A stretch of 64,000 nt of DNA from Enterobacter cloacae complex sp. R_G8 (GCF_024599795.1 NZ_CP102246.1:2604001-2668000), one strand, 5' to 3'; positions 1-8,772 are shown, counted from the first letter of the stretch. Notes: a model not told the origin generated them from the sequence alone. Translations and numbers: made by a program.

Positions 1-95
1 GATCCTGATTCTTCTCATAAGTTTATCCTTTTTAGTCGTAGAGCAGGTGCAGGTTACGGAATTGTCTGTGTTCCAGGGTATGCCAGAGGCATAGT

Positions 96-103
96 CTATA
101 CTT
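96..103 (+). promoter_or_regulatory. Probable sigma-S type -10 element of osmC
   Basis: The octamer CTATACTT matches the extended -10 motif favoured by the stationary-phase sigma factor RpoS. It lies about 30 bases upstream of the osmC start codon. osmC of E. coli is known to be induced by osmotic stress and stationary phase through RpoS, so the motif fits the gene. The transcription start is inferred, not shown. Confidence 0.6.
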
Positions 104-133
104 ACCCCTTTGTAAGCCAAAAGGAGAGCAAGA

Positions 134-562
134 ATGACGATTCATAAGCACGGTTCGGCACACTGGTCTGGTGACATCAAGAAGGGAAAAGGGACGGTTT
201 CAACGGAAAGTGGCGTCCTGAATCAACAACCTTACGGCTTTAACACCCGCTTCGAAGGCGCTAAAGGCACTAACCCGGAAGAGTTGATTGGCGCAGCACA
301 CGCCGCCTGTTTCTCAATGGCGCTGTCGCTGATGATTGGTGAAGCAGGCTACACAGCCGATTCCATCGATACCACGGCGGATGTCTCGCTGGATAAAACC
401 GATGGCGGCTTCGCAATCAGCAAAATTGCGCTAAACAGCAAGGTCACCGTACCGGGTATCGACCCGCAGAAATTCGATGGCATCATCCAGAAAGCGAAAG
501 CGGGATGCCCGGTGTCGCAGGTACTGAAAGCTGAAATCACGCTGGACTATAAACTTAACTGA
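134..562 (+). CDS. osmC: Osmotically inducible peroxiredoxin OsmC
   Basis: OsmC is a thiol-dependent peroxidase that reduces organic hydroperoxides in the cytoplasm and protects against osmotic and oxidative stress. The 142-residue product is the normal family length (E. coli about 143). Both redox cysteines are present: C59 in an AAHAACF context and C125 in AGCPVSQ. An AAGGAG ribosome site lies seven bases before the ATG, which fixes the start. The gene is followed at once by a strong hairpin, so it is probably monocistronic. As in E. coli, the ddp dipeptide operon lies close by on the opposite strand. Here, however, an extra gene for a secreted polysaccharide monooxygenase sits between them. 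Confidence 0.97.
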   Translation: MTIHKHGSAHWSGDIKKGKGTVSTESGVLNQQPYGFNTRFEGAKGTNPEELIGAAHAACFSMALSLMIGEAGYTADSIDTTADVSLDKTDGGFAISKIALNSKVTVPGIDPQKFDGIIQKAKAGCPVSQVLKAEITLDYKLN

Positions 563-567
563 GCATG

Positions 568-587
568 AGCCGGGCGAAGGCCCGGCT
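568..587 (+). terminator. Hairpin terminator of osmC
   Basis: A perfect 8-bp stem (AGCCGGGC / GCCCGGCT) with a four-base GAAG loop begins five bases after the osmC stop codon and is followed by a short T-rich stretch. This is the usual arrangement of a rho-independent terminator. Confidence 0.8.
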
Positions 588-891
588 GTTCCTTTAATAC
601 CCATAAGTCATTAACCGTATTTCATTAGCATCGGGCATTTCGGTAGAATTCATCTATTTAAAATTGTCTCATTGCGTGATTATCACTTTATTATATTTAT
701 TAATTTCGACAGAAATATACTCCACCTGCAAAGTTAGCCTCTATATAATATATTGTGCATTCACCTACCAATAATGGCTGAATGAAATGTCGAACACGTG
801 CCCAGGCATTTTATTGCGCTTGTATTTTAATTCCATTGTCTATACTGACATTGCTGTTGTTAATAGATTAATGAACTCCACGGTGAATGTT
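588..891. other. AT-rich intergenic region upstream of the AA10 gene
   Basis: About 300 bases between the osmC terminator and my preferred start of the next gene are clearly richer in A and T than the flanking genes. They must hold the promoter of the AA10 gene, and TATATAATATATTG near 742-755 is a plausible -10 region. Two in-frame upstream ATG codons (787 and 871) could extend that gene, but neither gives a better signal peptide. No RNA gene or other coding sequence is evident. Confidence 0.4.
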
Positions 892-1626
892 ATGAAATAT
901 TCAGCACTGACTCTTGGCTGTATTATGATGTTTTCTGGTTTTAGTTCACTCTCCATGGCTGAAGAGGCAAAAAAGGTTGATGCAGTACCCGCACCCAGAC
1001 ACGGCACGTCAGAAATGCCGCCTTCCCGACAGTATTATTGTTACAGTCAACAAGATTACGGCGGGGGTAGCGGGGGGATAAAAAATGCTGCATGCAAGGC
1101 GGCATACGAGGCCGCAGGCAGTGAAAACTGGCAGAGGGAGCGATTATTTAATAACTGGAATGCGTACTCTCAAAATGCCCCTAAAGATCAATGGCAAACA
1201 AAGGTGCCTGACGAACAATTATGCTCAGCGGGCATAGAAAATTATAAAAGTATTAATCTACCCAGCGCGGATTGGTACACAACGGAACTGGAAGTAAAAG
1301 AGGGTCGCGTCGCGCTGGATTATAAAGCCAGCCAGATGCACGACCCCAGTGAATTTACAGTCTATTTAAGCAAGCCCGATTTTGACCCCGCCACCAGTAA
1401 GCTGAAATGGTCGGATTTGCAGGAATCCCCTGAGGTGAAATTTGTGGGTATTCCAGATGGTACGAAAGCCGTCCCCGGACATTACAAACTCGATGTCAAA
1501 TTACCGGAAGGCTATACCACCGGTAAGAAAGCCATTATTTATATTGCCTGGGCACGTCATGAAGATCCCGCGCGCGAGACCTTCTTCAGTTGCAGTGACG
1601 TGATCCTGAAAAATACCGCCGGCTAA
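892..1626 (+). CDS. Exported AA10-family lytic polysaccharide monooxygenase (chitin-binding protein)
   Basis: AA10 enzymes are secreted copper enzymes that cleave crystalline chitin or cellulose oxidatively. The 244-residue product starts with a clear signal peptide (residues 1-23, ending SMA). The AA10 hallmarks follow: HGTSEMPPSRQYYC at residues 37-50, which resembles the HGYxxxPxSR opening of family members; VPDEQLCSAG; a second histidine in SQMHDPSEF; and the C-terminal RETFFSCSDV, whose Phe matches the axial aromatic residue. The oddity is that about 13 residues separate the predicted signal cleavage site from the first histidine. That histidine normally must be the mature N-terminus to form the copper histidine brace. 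I chose the third in-frame ATG because a GGTGA site precedes it and a normal signal peptide results; starts at 787 or 871 cannot be excluded. The gene stands alone between osmC and ddpF. Confidence 0.75.
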   Translation: MKYSALTLGCIMMFSGFSSLSMAEEAKKVDAVPAPRHGTSEMPPSRQYYCYSQQDYGGGSGGIKNAACKAAYEAAGSENWQRERLFNNWNAYSQNAPKDQWQTKVPDEQLCSAGIENYKSINLPSADWYTTELEVKEGRVALDYKASQMHDPSEFTVYLSKPDFDPATSKLKWSDLQESPEVKFVGIPDGTKAVPGHYKLDVKLPEGYTTGKKAIIYIAWARHEDPARETFFSCSDVILKNTAG

Positions 1627-1647
1627 AATTGCCGCACTGGCAGGAAA

Positions 1648-2577
1648 TTAATCCACATTACGCCAGCAGCGCACGCTACGGCCCTCGTGTGAAGGCTGTA
1701 GCGGCTGCGGGCGTTCACACCCCTGTGTGGCCTGCGGACAACGGTCGCGGAAATAGCACCCCTCGGGCAGATGGCGGTTACCCGGGAGATCCGTTTTACG
1801 CAGCGCCAGGTTTTCATCCAGCGACTCACCGGTTCTGGGAACGGAATCGAGCAGCAGCCGGGTATACGGATGACGCGGCGTAACCAGCACCTGTGCCGCC
1901 GTGCCCAGTTCGACAATTTGCCCGAGATACATCACCGCCACGCGATCGCTCATGTGCCTGACAACCGAGACGTTATGGGATATCAGCACATAGGTCAGGT
2001 TGCGTTCCTGCTGTAGCTTCACCAGTAAATTGAGGATCTGCGCCTGTACGGAAATATCCAGCGCGCTGGTGGGCTCATCCAGCACGATGATGTCCGGGTC
2101 AGAGGAAAGAGCGCGGGCGATAGCAATACGCTGGCGCTGCCCGCCGGAAAAGGCGTGCGGCAGGCGGTCGAGATATTCCGGGCGGATACCCACCTGCTGC
2201 GCCAGGTTTTCAGCAAGCTGGCGTCGTTCCCGTTCGCTGCTGCGTTTTTGCACCCACACCGGCTCGGTGATAATGCGCCAGACCGGCAGACGCGGGTCAA
2301 GCGACGAGAGCGGATCCTGGAACACCATCTGCATACCGCCCGCGTGGTTTGTCCGTGCACACAGGCCGGCACTGGGTTTGAGCATCCCCATTAAAAGCTG
2401 CGCCAGCGTGCTTTTACCACAGCCGGATTCGCCAACAATCCCCAGCGTTTCGCCGCGATGGATCTGAAGATCCAGCCCGTTAAGAGCATGCACCTGTTCC
2501 GTGACCCGCCCCAGCCAGTTTTTGCGTGCGGGAAAGTTAACGTGCACGCGATCCAGTTCCAGCAGTACGTCAGACAT
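1648..2577 (-). CDS. ddpF: D,D-dipeptide ABC transporter ATP-binding protein DdpF
   Basis: This is the second ATPase of the D-Ala-D-Ala importer, acting at the cytoplasmic face of the DdpBC channel. At 309 residues it has the family length. Walker A (GESGCGKST) lies at residues 49-57, followed by the SGGQ signature, the Walker B segment IIVLDEPTSALD and the H-loop LISHN. The C-terminal oligopeptide-transporter domain carries the usual cysteine-rich segment (GCYFRDRC and a further Cys). The gene is the last of the operon and overlaps ddpD by 8 bases. Its stop codon is only 21 bases from the convergent AA10 gene, leaving almost no room for a terminator. Gene order matches E. coli, where ddpF is also next to osmC. 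Confidence 0.93.
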   Translation of the reverse strand: MSDVLLELDRVHVNFPARKNWLGRVTEQVHALNGLDLQIHRGETLGIVGESGCGKSTLAQLLMGMLKPSAGLCARTNHAGGMQMVFQDPLSSLDPRLPVWRIITEPVWVQKRSSERERRQLAENLAQQVGIRPEYLDRLPHAFSGGQRQRIAIARALSSDPDIIVLDEPTSALDISVQAQILNLLVKLQQERNLTYVLISHNVSVVRHMSDRVAVMYLGQIVELGTAAQVLVTPRHPYTRLLLDSVPRTGESLDENLALRKTDLPGNRHLPEGCYFRDRCPQATQGCERPQPLQPSHEGRSVRCWRNVD

Positions 2578-3556
2578 GGGTTTTCTCCTGTTGCGGATAC
2601 CAGCAGGCTGCCCGCTGGCCTTCGGCCCCCTGAGGCAGTAAGCGCGGCGTTTCAGTGCATTTTACGCCCGCAGCAAAACAGCGCTCCCGAAAAGCACACC
2701 CGCGCGGAAGCTGGCTAAGATTGGGCACTGTACCGGGGATGGCAGGCAGCATCTCGCGCGGCTCGCCGTTTTCAGGCGCACACTGCAACAGGCCGATGGA
2801 ATAGGGATGAACGGGATGGTGGATCAGCGTTTGCGTGGTGCCGCTTTCAATCACGCTCCCGGCGTACATGACATACATCCGGTCGCAGAGTTGTGAAACC
2901 ACCGCCATATCGTGGCTGATGAACAGTACCGAGGTTCCGCTGGCCCGCGCTTTATGCTTCAGCAATCGCAGTACCTGTAGCTGGACGGTGACGTCCAGTG
3001 CGGTGGTCGGCTCATCGGCAATAATCAGTTCAGGCTCGCAGGAGAAGGCCAGCGCAATCATCACCCGCTGGCGCATACCGCCGGACAGCTCGAACGGATA
3101 ACGTTCCATGACCTCCGCCGCATCCGGGATCTGCATCTCTTCCAGCAGGGTGATCGCTTTTTTCCCGGCATCACGCCGTGAAAGGGGCTGATGCTGGCGG
3201 ATCACCTCCACCATCTGTTTGCCAATTCGTCGCGTTGGGTTCAGCGCTGTCATCGGCTCCTGAAAAATCATCGCCACTTTGGCACCGCGCCACTGGCGGA
3301 GCTGTTTCTCGGATGCATTCAGGACATCTTCACCCAACAGTTTTACCTGCCCGCGATGGATCCGGTAACTGCCCTCCGGCAGCAGACGCATGGTCAGCAT
3401 CGCCGTTACCGATTTTCCGGAGCCGGATTCGCCCACTACGCCAACAATCTCGCCGCGTTTGATCTCCAGCGATACGTGGTTCAGGGCGTGAACTTCGCCG
3501 CGAAATATCGGGAAGCTCAGGTGTAAATCTTCAATGGTTAATACTGCTTCGCTCAT
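2570..3556 (-). CDS. ddpD: D,D-dipeptide ABC transporter ATP-binding protein DdpD
   Basis: This is the first ATPase of the D,D-dipeptide importer (328 residues). Walker A GESGSGKS is at residues 42-49. The signature LSGGM, the Walker B segment [12 protein letters not shown] and the H-loop FISHD follow in order. The C-terminal oligopeptide/dipeptide domain ends with the cysteine cluster seen in DppD-type ATPases (GCAFRERC and a further Cys). The start overlaps the ddpC stop by four bases (ATGA), indicating translational coupling. DdpD and DdpF probably form the heterodimeric motor, as DppD and DppF do in the related dipeptide system. Assignment to Ddp rather than Dpp rests on the neighbouring dipeptidase gene and the conserved position beside osmC. 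Confidence 0.93.
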   Translation of the reverse strand: MSEAVLTIEDLHLSFPIFRGEVHALNHVSLEIKRGEIVGVVGESGSGKSVTAMLTMRLLPEGSYRIHRGQVKLLGEDVLNASEKQLRQWRGAKVAMIFQEPMTALNPTRRIGKQMVEVIRQHQPLSRRDAGKKAITLLEEMQIPDAAEVMERYPFELSGGMRQRVMIALAFSCEPELIIADEPTTALDVTVQLQVLRLLKHKARASGTSVLFISHDMAVVSQLCDRMYVMYAGSVIESGTTQTLIHHPVHPYSIGLLQCAPENGEPREMLPAIPGTVPNLSQLPRGCAFRERCFAAGVKCTETPRLLPQGAEGQRAACWYPQQEKTHV

Positions 3557-4449
3557 GCCTGTTTTCCTCCCGATTTCGGATCCAGCAGGTCGCGAATGCC
3601 GTCACCAAACAGATTAAACCCGACGGCAGTGACCAGAATTGCCGCACCAGGAAAGGCGCAGTACCACCACTGGTCGAGCACATAGTTGCGGCCCACGGCC
3701 ACCATCGCTCCCCATTCGGCGGTGGGCTGCTGTGCCCCAAGGCCGATAAAGCCCAGCGTGGCGGCCATCAGAATGGCGCTGCCAATATCCAGTGAGGCCT
3801 GCACGATCAGCGGTGGCAGGGCGTTACGCAGAATGTGCCAGCTGATCAAATGCCAGCGCGACGCGCCAAAAGTGCGCGCGGCCTGCACATAGGTAAACTG
3901 GCGCACCACCAGGGTTTGCCCGCGCGCCAGGCGAACGTAAAACGGGATACGCACAATCGCAATCGCCAGCATGGCGTTAAACAGACTCGGCCCAAGCGCC
4001 GCCGCCAGCGCCATGGTCAGTACCAGCGAGGGAATGGAGAGCATAATGTCCATCACCCGCATAATGATGGCATCGCCGCGCCCGCCCAGCACGCCGGACA
4101 AACAGCCCAGCAGCGAGCCGATACTCCCGGCAATCACTACCACCGCCAGCCCGGCGGTAATGGATTGCTGGCTACCGACCAGCACGCGGCTGAACAGATC
4201 GCGTCCGACTTCATCGGTACCAAACCAGTGTTGCGCAGACGGGGCCTGCAACCGGGCAGTGAGATCCAGCGCGTTCGGATCATGGGGGACGATCCACGGT
4301 GAAGTTACCATCAGCAACAGCATCGCCAGCATAATCACCCCGCCGATCAGCGTGAGCGGGCTTTGACGCAGCATCCAGAACAGCCTTGGCCAGTCGATGC
4401 CCGGTTTCGTTGTGTTTACGGGGACGGGCGTTTCCTCAGTCAACATCAT
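3553..4449 (-). CDS. ddpC: D,D-dipeptide ABC transporter permease DdpC
   Basis: This is an inner-membrane permease of the DppC/OppC type, forming half of the channel for D-Ala-D-Ala. The start used here gives 298 residues, the E. coli DdpC length. It begins MMLTEE and is preceded by a GGAGGT ribosome site; a longer reading frame upstream would add residues that homologues lack. The N-terminal OppC-like segment carries one membrane helix and the conserved DPNALDLTARL and HWFGTDEVGRDLFSR motifs. About five further helices and the EAA-type loop (AARTFGASRWHLISWHIL) follow. The start overlaps the ddpB stop in an ATGA arrangement. Confidence 0.94.
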   Translation of the reverse strand: MMLTEETPVPVNTTKPGIDWPRLFWMLRQSPLTLIGGVIMLAMLLLMVTSPWIVPHDPNALDLTARLQAPSAQHWFGTDEVGRDLFSRVLVGSQQSITAGLAVVVIAGSIGSLLGCLSGVLGGRGDAIIMRVMDIMLSIPSLVLTMALAAALGPSLFNAMLAIAIVRIPFYVRLARGQTLVVRQFTYVQAARTFGASRWHLISWHILRNALPPLIVQASLDIGSAILMAATLGFIGLGAQQPTAEWGAMVAVGRNYVLDQWWYCAFPGAAILVTAVGFNLFGDGIRDLLDPKSGGKQA

Positions 4450-5468
4450 TCTGCACCTCCGCGCCCGATACGAGGGTCTATCCACAGATAGAGCAGATCA
4501 ACCACCAGATTGACGACCACATAGGCCAGTGAAACCACCACGGCGAAGCCCATGACGGCAGGGAAATCCAGCGCCTGAATGGAGGTCACCACCCAGGCGC
4601 CCATGCCTGGCCAGGCAAAGACGGTTTCGGTCAGTACCGCACCATAAAGCAGATCGCCCAGCGCCAGCCCGAGTACGGTAATGGACGGGATCATCGCATT
4701 CGGCAGGGCATACCGCAGGACGATATACCAGCCCGGCAAGCCGCTGGCGCGGGCGGTGCGAATGTAATCTTCGCTGAGCTGCTCCAGCATGGCGGAACGT
4801 ACCTGACGCGCCACGATGCCAAGATGAACAAACGCCAGCGTCAGTGACGGTAAAATTAGGTGTTGCAGGGCGTTGAAAAAGACCTCGCCGTTACCCTCCA
4901 GCAGGGCATCCAGCAGATAAAAGCCCGTCACGTGGGCCGGCGGGTCGAGCCAGTCGTCCAGCCTGCCGCCGCCGGGCAGAAGCTGCAGATGGCCGTAGAA
5001 CAAGACGATGACGCCCAGACCCAGCCAGAAGGCCGGTGTGGAGATCCCGGTCATCGCCATCAGCCGTACCAGATGATCCAGCCAGCGGTTACGGTAGACC
5101 GCCGATAAAATCCCCAGCGGAACGCCGATCACCAGCGCCAGCAGCAGGGAACAGAACGCCAGCTCCAGCGTGGCAGGGAAGAAGGCTTTTAAATCTTCCG
5201 CCACCGGCCGCCCGGTACGGATAGAGGTCCCTAAATCGCCGTGCGCCAGGGCGTCCACATAGCGGCCAAACTGGATATAGAGCGGCTGATCCAGTCCCAG
5301 TTGCTGGCGAATGTTCTGCACAATCTCGTCGCTGGCACGGTCACCGGCCAGCAGGCGGGCCGGATCGCCGGGGATCAGGTGTGAAATGATAAAGGTGATG
5401 ATACAGACACCGGCTACTACCAGGATTAACCCCCAGCAGCGCTGGCGCACAATGCTCCAGAACGTCAT
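4446..5468 (-). CDS. ddpB: D,D-dipeptide ABC transporter permease DdpB
   Basis: This is the DppB-type permease partner of DdpC. The 340 residues equal the E. coli protein. The N-terminal helix is followed by the family motif IIPGDPARLLAG-like region, an extended periplasmic loop (FGRYVDALAHGDLGTSIRTGRPV), five further hydrophobic segments and an EAA loop near IRTARASGLPGWYIVLRYALPN. The gene lies 22 bases downstream of ddpA and is coupled to ddpC by a four-base overlap. It works with DdpC as the membrane channel and with DdpA as the binding protein. Confidence 0.93.
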   Translation of the reverse strand: MTFWSIVRQRCWGLILVVAGVCIITFIISHLIPGDPARLLAGDRASDEIVQNIRQQLGLDQPLYIQFGRYVDALAHGDLGTSIRTGRPVAEDLKAFFPATLELAFCSLLLALVIGVPLGILSAVYRNRWLDHLVRLMAMTGISTPAFWLGLGVIVLFYGHLQLLPGGGRLDDWLDPPAHVTGFYLLDALLEGNGEVFFNALQHLILPSLTLAFVHLGIVARQVRSAMLEQLSEDYIRTARASGLPGWYIVLRYALPNAMIPSITVLGLALGDLLYGAVLTETVFAWPGMGAWVVTSIQALDFPAVMGFAVVVSLAYVVVNLVVDLLYLWIDPRIGRGGAE

Positions 5469-5490
5469 ACACTTTCCCCCGGCGAAACCG

Positions 5491-7023
5491 TTACTTGCTC
5501 ATGGTGGCGATGTTGAACACCTGCTCGAGCATTGGATTAAAGGTGAAGCCTTTGACCTCTTTGTTCATTGCCAGCTGGTAGTTCTTCTGGAACAGATAAA
5601 CGTAGGCCGCTTCGTCAATCACAATCTTCTGCGCCTGCTGGTAATCGCGGGTGCGCTCCGCCTGGTCCGTGGTTTTCAGCGCCGCCTGCAGCAGGGAATC
5701 GACCTCTTTGTTCTCATAGAACGCGCGGTTGCCCGGCAGACCTTTTTTGTCCGACTCAAACCAGTAGTTCATGAACATGTACGGGTCGGCAAAGTCCGGG
5801 CTCCAGTTGCCAATGGCAATGTCATAATCGCCCTTGCCAACGCGGTCGCGCATGGTAGCGTTAGCCAGTTTTTCCAGCTTGACGTTAATGCCGAGCTTGC
5901 CCAGGCTGGCCTGAGTGGAGAGGGCGATAGGCTCCCAGTTCGGGTCGTTGTCCGAGTAGAGGAACGTCAGGCTGGCCGGTTTATCTTTGACTTTCTCCAG
6001 CGCCGCTTTCGCTTTGGCCTCGTCAAAGCTGTACTGCATGGCGGTGGCGTCGAAGCCCCACATGCCATCCGGGATCGGGCCGCGCATCTGCTTGCCGTTA
6101 CCGCTGAGAATGCCTTTTACCATCCCCTGATAATCGGTCGCCCAGGAGATGGCCCGGCGCAAATCCACCTGATTCAGCGGCGCTTTGCTGTTGTTGAGAT
6201 AGAGATAGGTCACGCGCAGGGACGGATACTCGGCTACAGCGACGTTGCCCTCCTGCTTGAGCGCAGAAAGCTGATCGACAGGCAGGGAGTCGGCAATATC
6301 CAAATCGCCACGGGAAAGCTGCAGGCGACGCGACGCGCTCTCACCGATAATTTTCACCGAGACGCGCTTAAAGTGGGGCTTATCACCCGCCCAGTGCGGG
6401 TTAGGCACCAGCACCAGCTGCTGACCTTTTTGCCAGCTCTTCAGCATAAATGGCCCGGAACCGGCGGTGTTCTGCGCCAGATAAGCCCGCGCATCATCGG
6501 CGGCATTGGCCTTCAGTACGGCCGGGTTAATAATCGATGCACCGTCATTCGCCAGGGTATAGAGGAAGGGAGCAAACGGCTGGCTGAGGGTGAATTTCAC
6601 CGTGTGGTCATCAACGGCGTCAATTTTGAGATCTTTCGGGAACGCTTCAGACGGCCCCTGGCTGAGCTTCAGCAGGCGCTCAAACGACAGTTTTACCGCT
6701 TCGGCGGTGACGGGCGTGCCGTCAGAGAATTTAGCGTTGTCCGTCAGGGTGAAGGTCCACTCTTTCTGATCCTCAGATGCCTTCCAGCCCGTAGACAGAT
6801 CGCCTTCGACCTCCGTGGTGCCAGGCTTGTACTTCACCAGGCGCTGATAGGACGGATAGGTGACAGTCCAGTCGTTGTTATCGATGGTGATTGCCGGATC
6901 GAGGGTTTGCGGATCGGCGGCTTTACCTATCACCAGCATGTCTTTCGGAACGGCGGCCTGCGCAGCAGGCATGCTCAGAGCCAGTGTGGCGGCGATAAGC
7001 GTCGTGAGAAGCGTTGTTTTCAT
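5491..7023 (-). CDS. ddpA: D,D-dipeptide-binding periplasmic protein DdpA
   Basis: This is a family 5 extracellular solute-binding protein that captures D-Ala-D-Ala in the periplasm for the DdpBCDF transporter. A signal peptide (residues 1-23, ending AQA) precedes a 487-residue mature protein. The family hallmarks are an early WTVTYPSYQRLVKY block, the EWTFTLTDNAKFSDGTPVTA stretch and a C-terminal dipeptide-binding lobe. Length (510) is close to the E. coli protein (516). It sits 15 bases after ddpX. No frameshift is seen. The very long reading frame on the opposite strand here is a compositional shadow. Confidence 0.93.
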   Translation of the reverse strand: MKTTLLTTLIAATLALSMPAAQAAVPKDMLVIGKAADPQTLDPAITIDNNDWTVTYPSYQRLVKYKPGTTEVEGDLSTGWKASEDQKEWTFTLTDNAKFSDGTPVTAEAVKLSFERLLKLSQGPSEAFPKDLKIDAVDDHTVKFTLSQPFAPFLYTLANDGASIINPAVLKANAADDARAYLAQNTAGSGPFMLKSWQKGQQLVLVPNPHWAGDKPHFKRVSVKIIGESASRRLQLSRGDLDIADSLPVDQLSALKQEGNVAVAEYPSLRVTYLYLNNSKAPLNQVDLRRAISWATDYQGMVKGILSGNGKQMRGPIPDGMWGFDATAMQYSFDEAKAKAALEKVKDKPASLTFLYSDNDPNWEPIALSTQASLGKLGINVKLEKLANATMRDRVGKGDYDIAIGNWSPDFADPYMFMNYWFESDKKGLPGNRAFYENKEVDSLLQAALKTTDQAERTRDYQQAQKIVIDEAAYVYLFQKNYQLAMNKEVKGFTFNPMLEQVFNIATMSK

Positions 7024-7038
7024 GGCAGTGCTCCAGGT

Positions 7039-7614
7039 TTAAAGAGAGGTGTGCGTCAACGGAAAACAGGCGAAACGATCGTCAAGAAGGGGATAACTGG
7101 CGGCGTTTGGCAGCTCGAAGTGCCACCATTCGCTGCCGATCCCCACAAAGCCGCCGCCAAACATGATGGCGTTAAGCAGCAGGCGGTTGCGCTGGGCGTG
7201 CGGCGGCACGGAGGGGTGATACGGATGAGAACGGTCATCCATCTCATCAAACCCGGCGCCCATATCCAGCACGTTGTTATGTTCATCCATCAGGGTGACG
7301 TCGATGGCCGTACCGCGGCTGTGATTGGAGCCAATGGCCACATCCACCACATATTCCGGGTTCGGGCACGCATCCCACAGCTGCGCCTGCGCCTGCTGCG
7401 GGCGATAGGCGTCGTAGACCACCAGTTTCAGTCCGGCGAGCGTGGCGATGCCAATCGATTTCGCCAGCGCGGTGGCGGCATCGGTATGCAGCAAACACAG
7501 CGCCTCCTGATAGATGGGACGGCCAGTCAGGTTATCGGCGGTGGCGTATTTCAGATCGATATGCAACTCAGGAAACATTCTGGCGACATCAATCAATTCA
7601 CTCTCTTCGGGCAT
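7039..7614 (-). CDS. ddpX: D-alanyl-D-alanine dipeptidase DdpX (VanX family)
   Basis: DdpX is a cytoplasmic zinc dipeptidase that splits D-Ala-D-Ala into D-alanine, giving a carbon and nitrogen source from peptidoglycan recycling. The 191-residue protein has every VanX active-site element: R71 (YDAYRP), the zinc ligands H98 and D105 in SNHSRGTAIDV, and the EWWHFE motif with catalytic E162 and zinc ligand H165. It is the second gene of the operon, 12 bases after the RpiR-type regulator and 15 bases before ddpA. In E. coli the operon begins with ddpX; here a regulator gene has been placed in front. Confidence 0.95.
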   Translation of the reverse strand: MPEESELIDVARMFPELHIDLKYATADNLTGRPIYQEALCLLHTDAATALAKSIGIATLAGLKLVVYDAYRPQQAQAQLWDACPNPEYVVDVAIGSNHSRGTAIDVTLMDEHNNVLDMGAGFDEMDDRSHPYHPSVPPHAQRNRLLLNAIMFGGGFVGIGSEWWHFELPNAASYPLLDDRFACFPLTHTSL

Positions 7615-7626
7615 AGCTCCGCTCCT

Positions 7627-8481
7627 TTAGCGTTCGAATTGTCCAAACTCTTGTTGTAATTCACGGTTTATCGTCAGACGGTCTGCAAGCGCATCACCCA
7701 GCGCCTGGACCACGCCCGACAGCAGCAGGTTGAAAAGACAGCTCACAGGGGCCAGCGAATCCCAGAAGTGGCCGGTATCGGTTTTAACCTGCAATAAATC
7801 AATGGGATAATCCCGCGCCCACGGACACCAGATATCGGTGATCAGGGCCATCGGAATACCTTTCTCACTTGCGACCCGACAGTACTGCCGGGCAATGGCG
7901 GAATAGGCGCGGGTATCGGTCAGCACCACATAAGGGTGGTCAAAACCGGAGTTGAGCGATTCAACCCAACTGCCGGATAACCCCTCGGAGTAGCTCACGC
8001 GCGGGCGCAGGTATTCCAGGTGGCTGAAGAAGGCGTTGGCAATCCCGCGCGTTGACTGGATCCCCAACACAAACACCGCGTCAGCATGGGTGAGTTGATG
8101 GACGATCTGCCTGAAGGCATCGGTCTGTGCCAGCTGATAAACATGGGTAATGGCATCCACCTCCAGCGAAAGGGAGTGCTGGAGGCGATCCGAGAGCGGA
8201 CTTTGCTGTTGCCAGGAGTCCAGACGTTCGTTCATTCCCCATGGCTGATACGGATCGCGCAGGCTTTTTTTCGCATCGTCCAGGTTGCGATACCCCAGCT
8301 TGCGCAGGAAGCGCCCGACGGTGATCCCACTGGTGCCGGTAGTCAGCGCCACGCTCTCTGCCGTCTCAAACGGTATCAGCGCGGCATGCGCCAGCATCCA
8401 GCTTGCCACACGCTTTTCGCTGGGCGTCAGCTGGCTGAAGGTGGCTTCGATACGGCTCAGCATTTCGGGTTTGGTGGTCAT
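7627..8481 (-). CDS. RpiR/MurR-family transcriptional regulator with SIS domain, first gene of the ddp operon
   Basis: The 284-residue protein has an N-terminal RpiR-type helix-turn-helix (roughly residues 1-77, including LTTGTSGITVGRFLRKLGY) and a SIS phosphosugar-binding-like domain (about 125-260, with FVLGIQSTRG and the VVLTDTRAYS segment). Family members such as MurR bind sugar phosphates derived from the cell wall. Since it is co-transcribed with the D-Ala-D-Ala dipeptidase and transporter, it probably controls the operon in response to a muropeptide-related ligand; this is inference from context. It ends 12 bases before ddpX. E. coli lacks this gene at the ddp locus. Confidence 0.85.
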   Translation of the reverse strand: MTTKPEMLSRIEATFSQLTPSEKRVASWMLAHAALIPFETAESVALTTGTSGITVGRFLRKLGYRNLDDAKKSLRDPYQPWGMNERLDSWQQQSPLSDRLQHSLSLEVDAITHVYQLAQTDAFRQIVHQLTHADAVFVLGIQSTRGIANAFFSHLEYLRPRVSYSEGLSGSWVESLNSGFDHPYVVLTDTRAYSAIARQYCRVASEKGIPMALITDIWCPWARDYPIDLLQVKTDTGHFWDSLAPVSCLFNLLLSGVVQALGDALADRLTINRELQQEFGQFER

Positions 8482-8492
8482 TACCGCCTCGC

Positions 8493-8537
8493 TGTTAACC
8501 GGCTGTCAATGGCCGGAATTCTGTTACCTGGTTAACA
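8493..8537. promoter_or_regulatory. Inverted repeat upstream of the RpiR-ddp operon, candidate operator
   Basis: TGTTAACC (8493-8500) and GGTTAACA (8530-8537) form a perfect inverted pair separated by 29 bases, just before the regulator start. A third partial copy (GATTAACC) lies at about 8606-8613. RpiR-family proteins bind paired inverted sites upstream of the genes they control, so these may be autoregulatory operators. The rest of the roughly 290-base gap up to 8772 shows no gene. Confidence 0.4.
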
Positions 8538-8772
8538 ATGCATGACGCGTGCCATGTTCACATGACGGCGAAAAGCCGCTGTGCTGTAAATTTCATGCAA
8601 TATTTGATTAACCAGTGATCAACATTTGTGCAGCGTAGTTCACTTTTGGTGCAGTGTGTATTACGGTAAGCAAGAACTTTGAAGGGGCACGCATTTGCGA
8701 TCCTGAATCGCCCGTCGCCCGTGAGGAAAGTTTGTGATGTGGAGAAACACAGTAATGTTTTGCCAGGTTGCC

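Noticed and set aside
5311..7659. Very long open frame (782 codons) on the plus strand opposite ddpA and ddpX
   Set aside because: It lies exactly opposite well-supported genes with intact active sites, its product has no recognisable domain and is rich in Arg, Gln, His and Val as expected for an antisense frame of a GC-rich gene.
8670..8705. Possible sigma-54 promoter (GGGGCACGCATTTGC) upstream of the ddp operon
   Set aside because: E. coli ddp is nitrogen-regulated, so I looked for one. This match is on the wrong strand and the GG/GC spacing does not fit a TGGCAC-N5-TTGC element.
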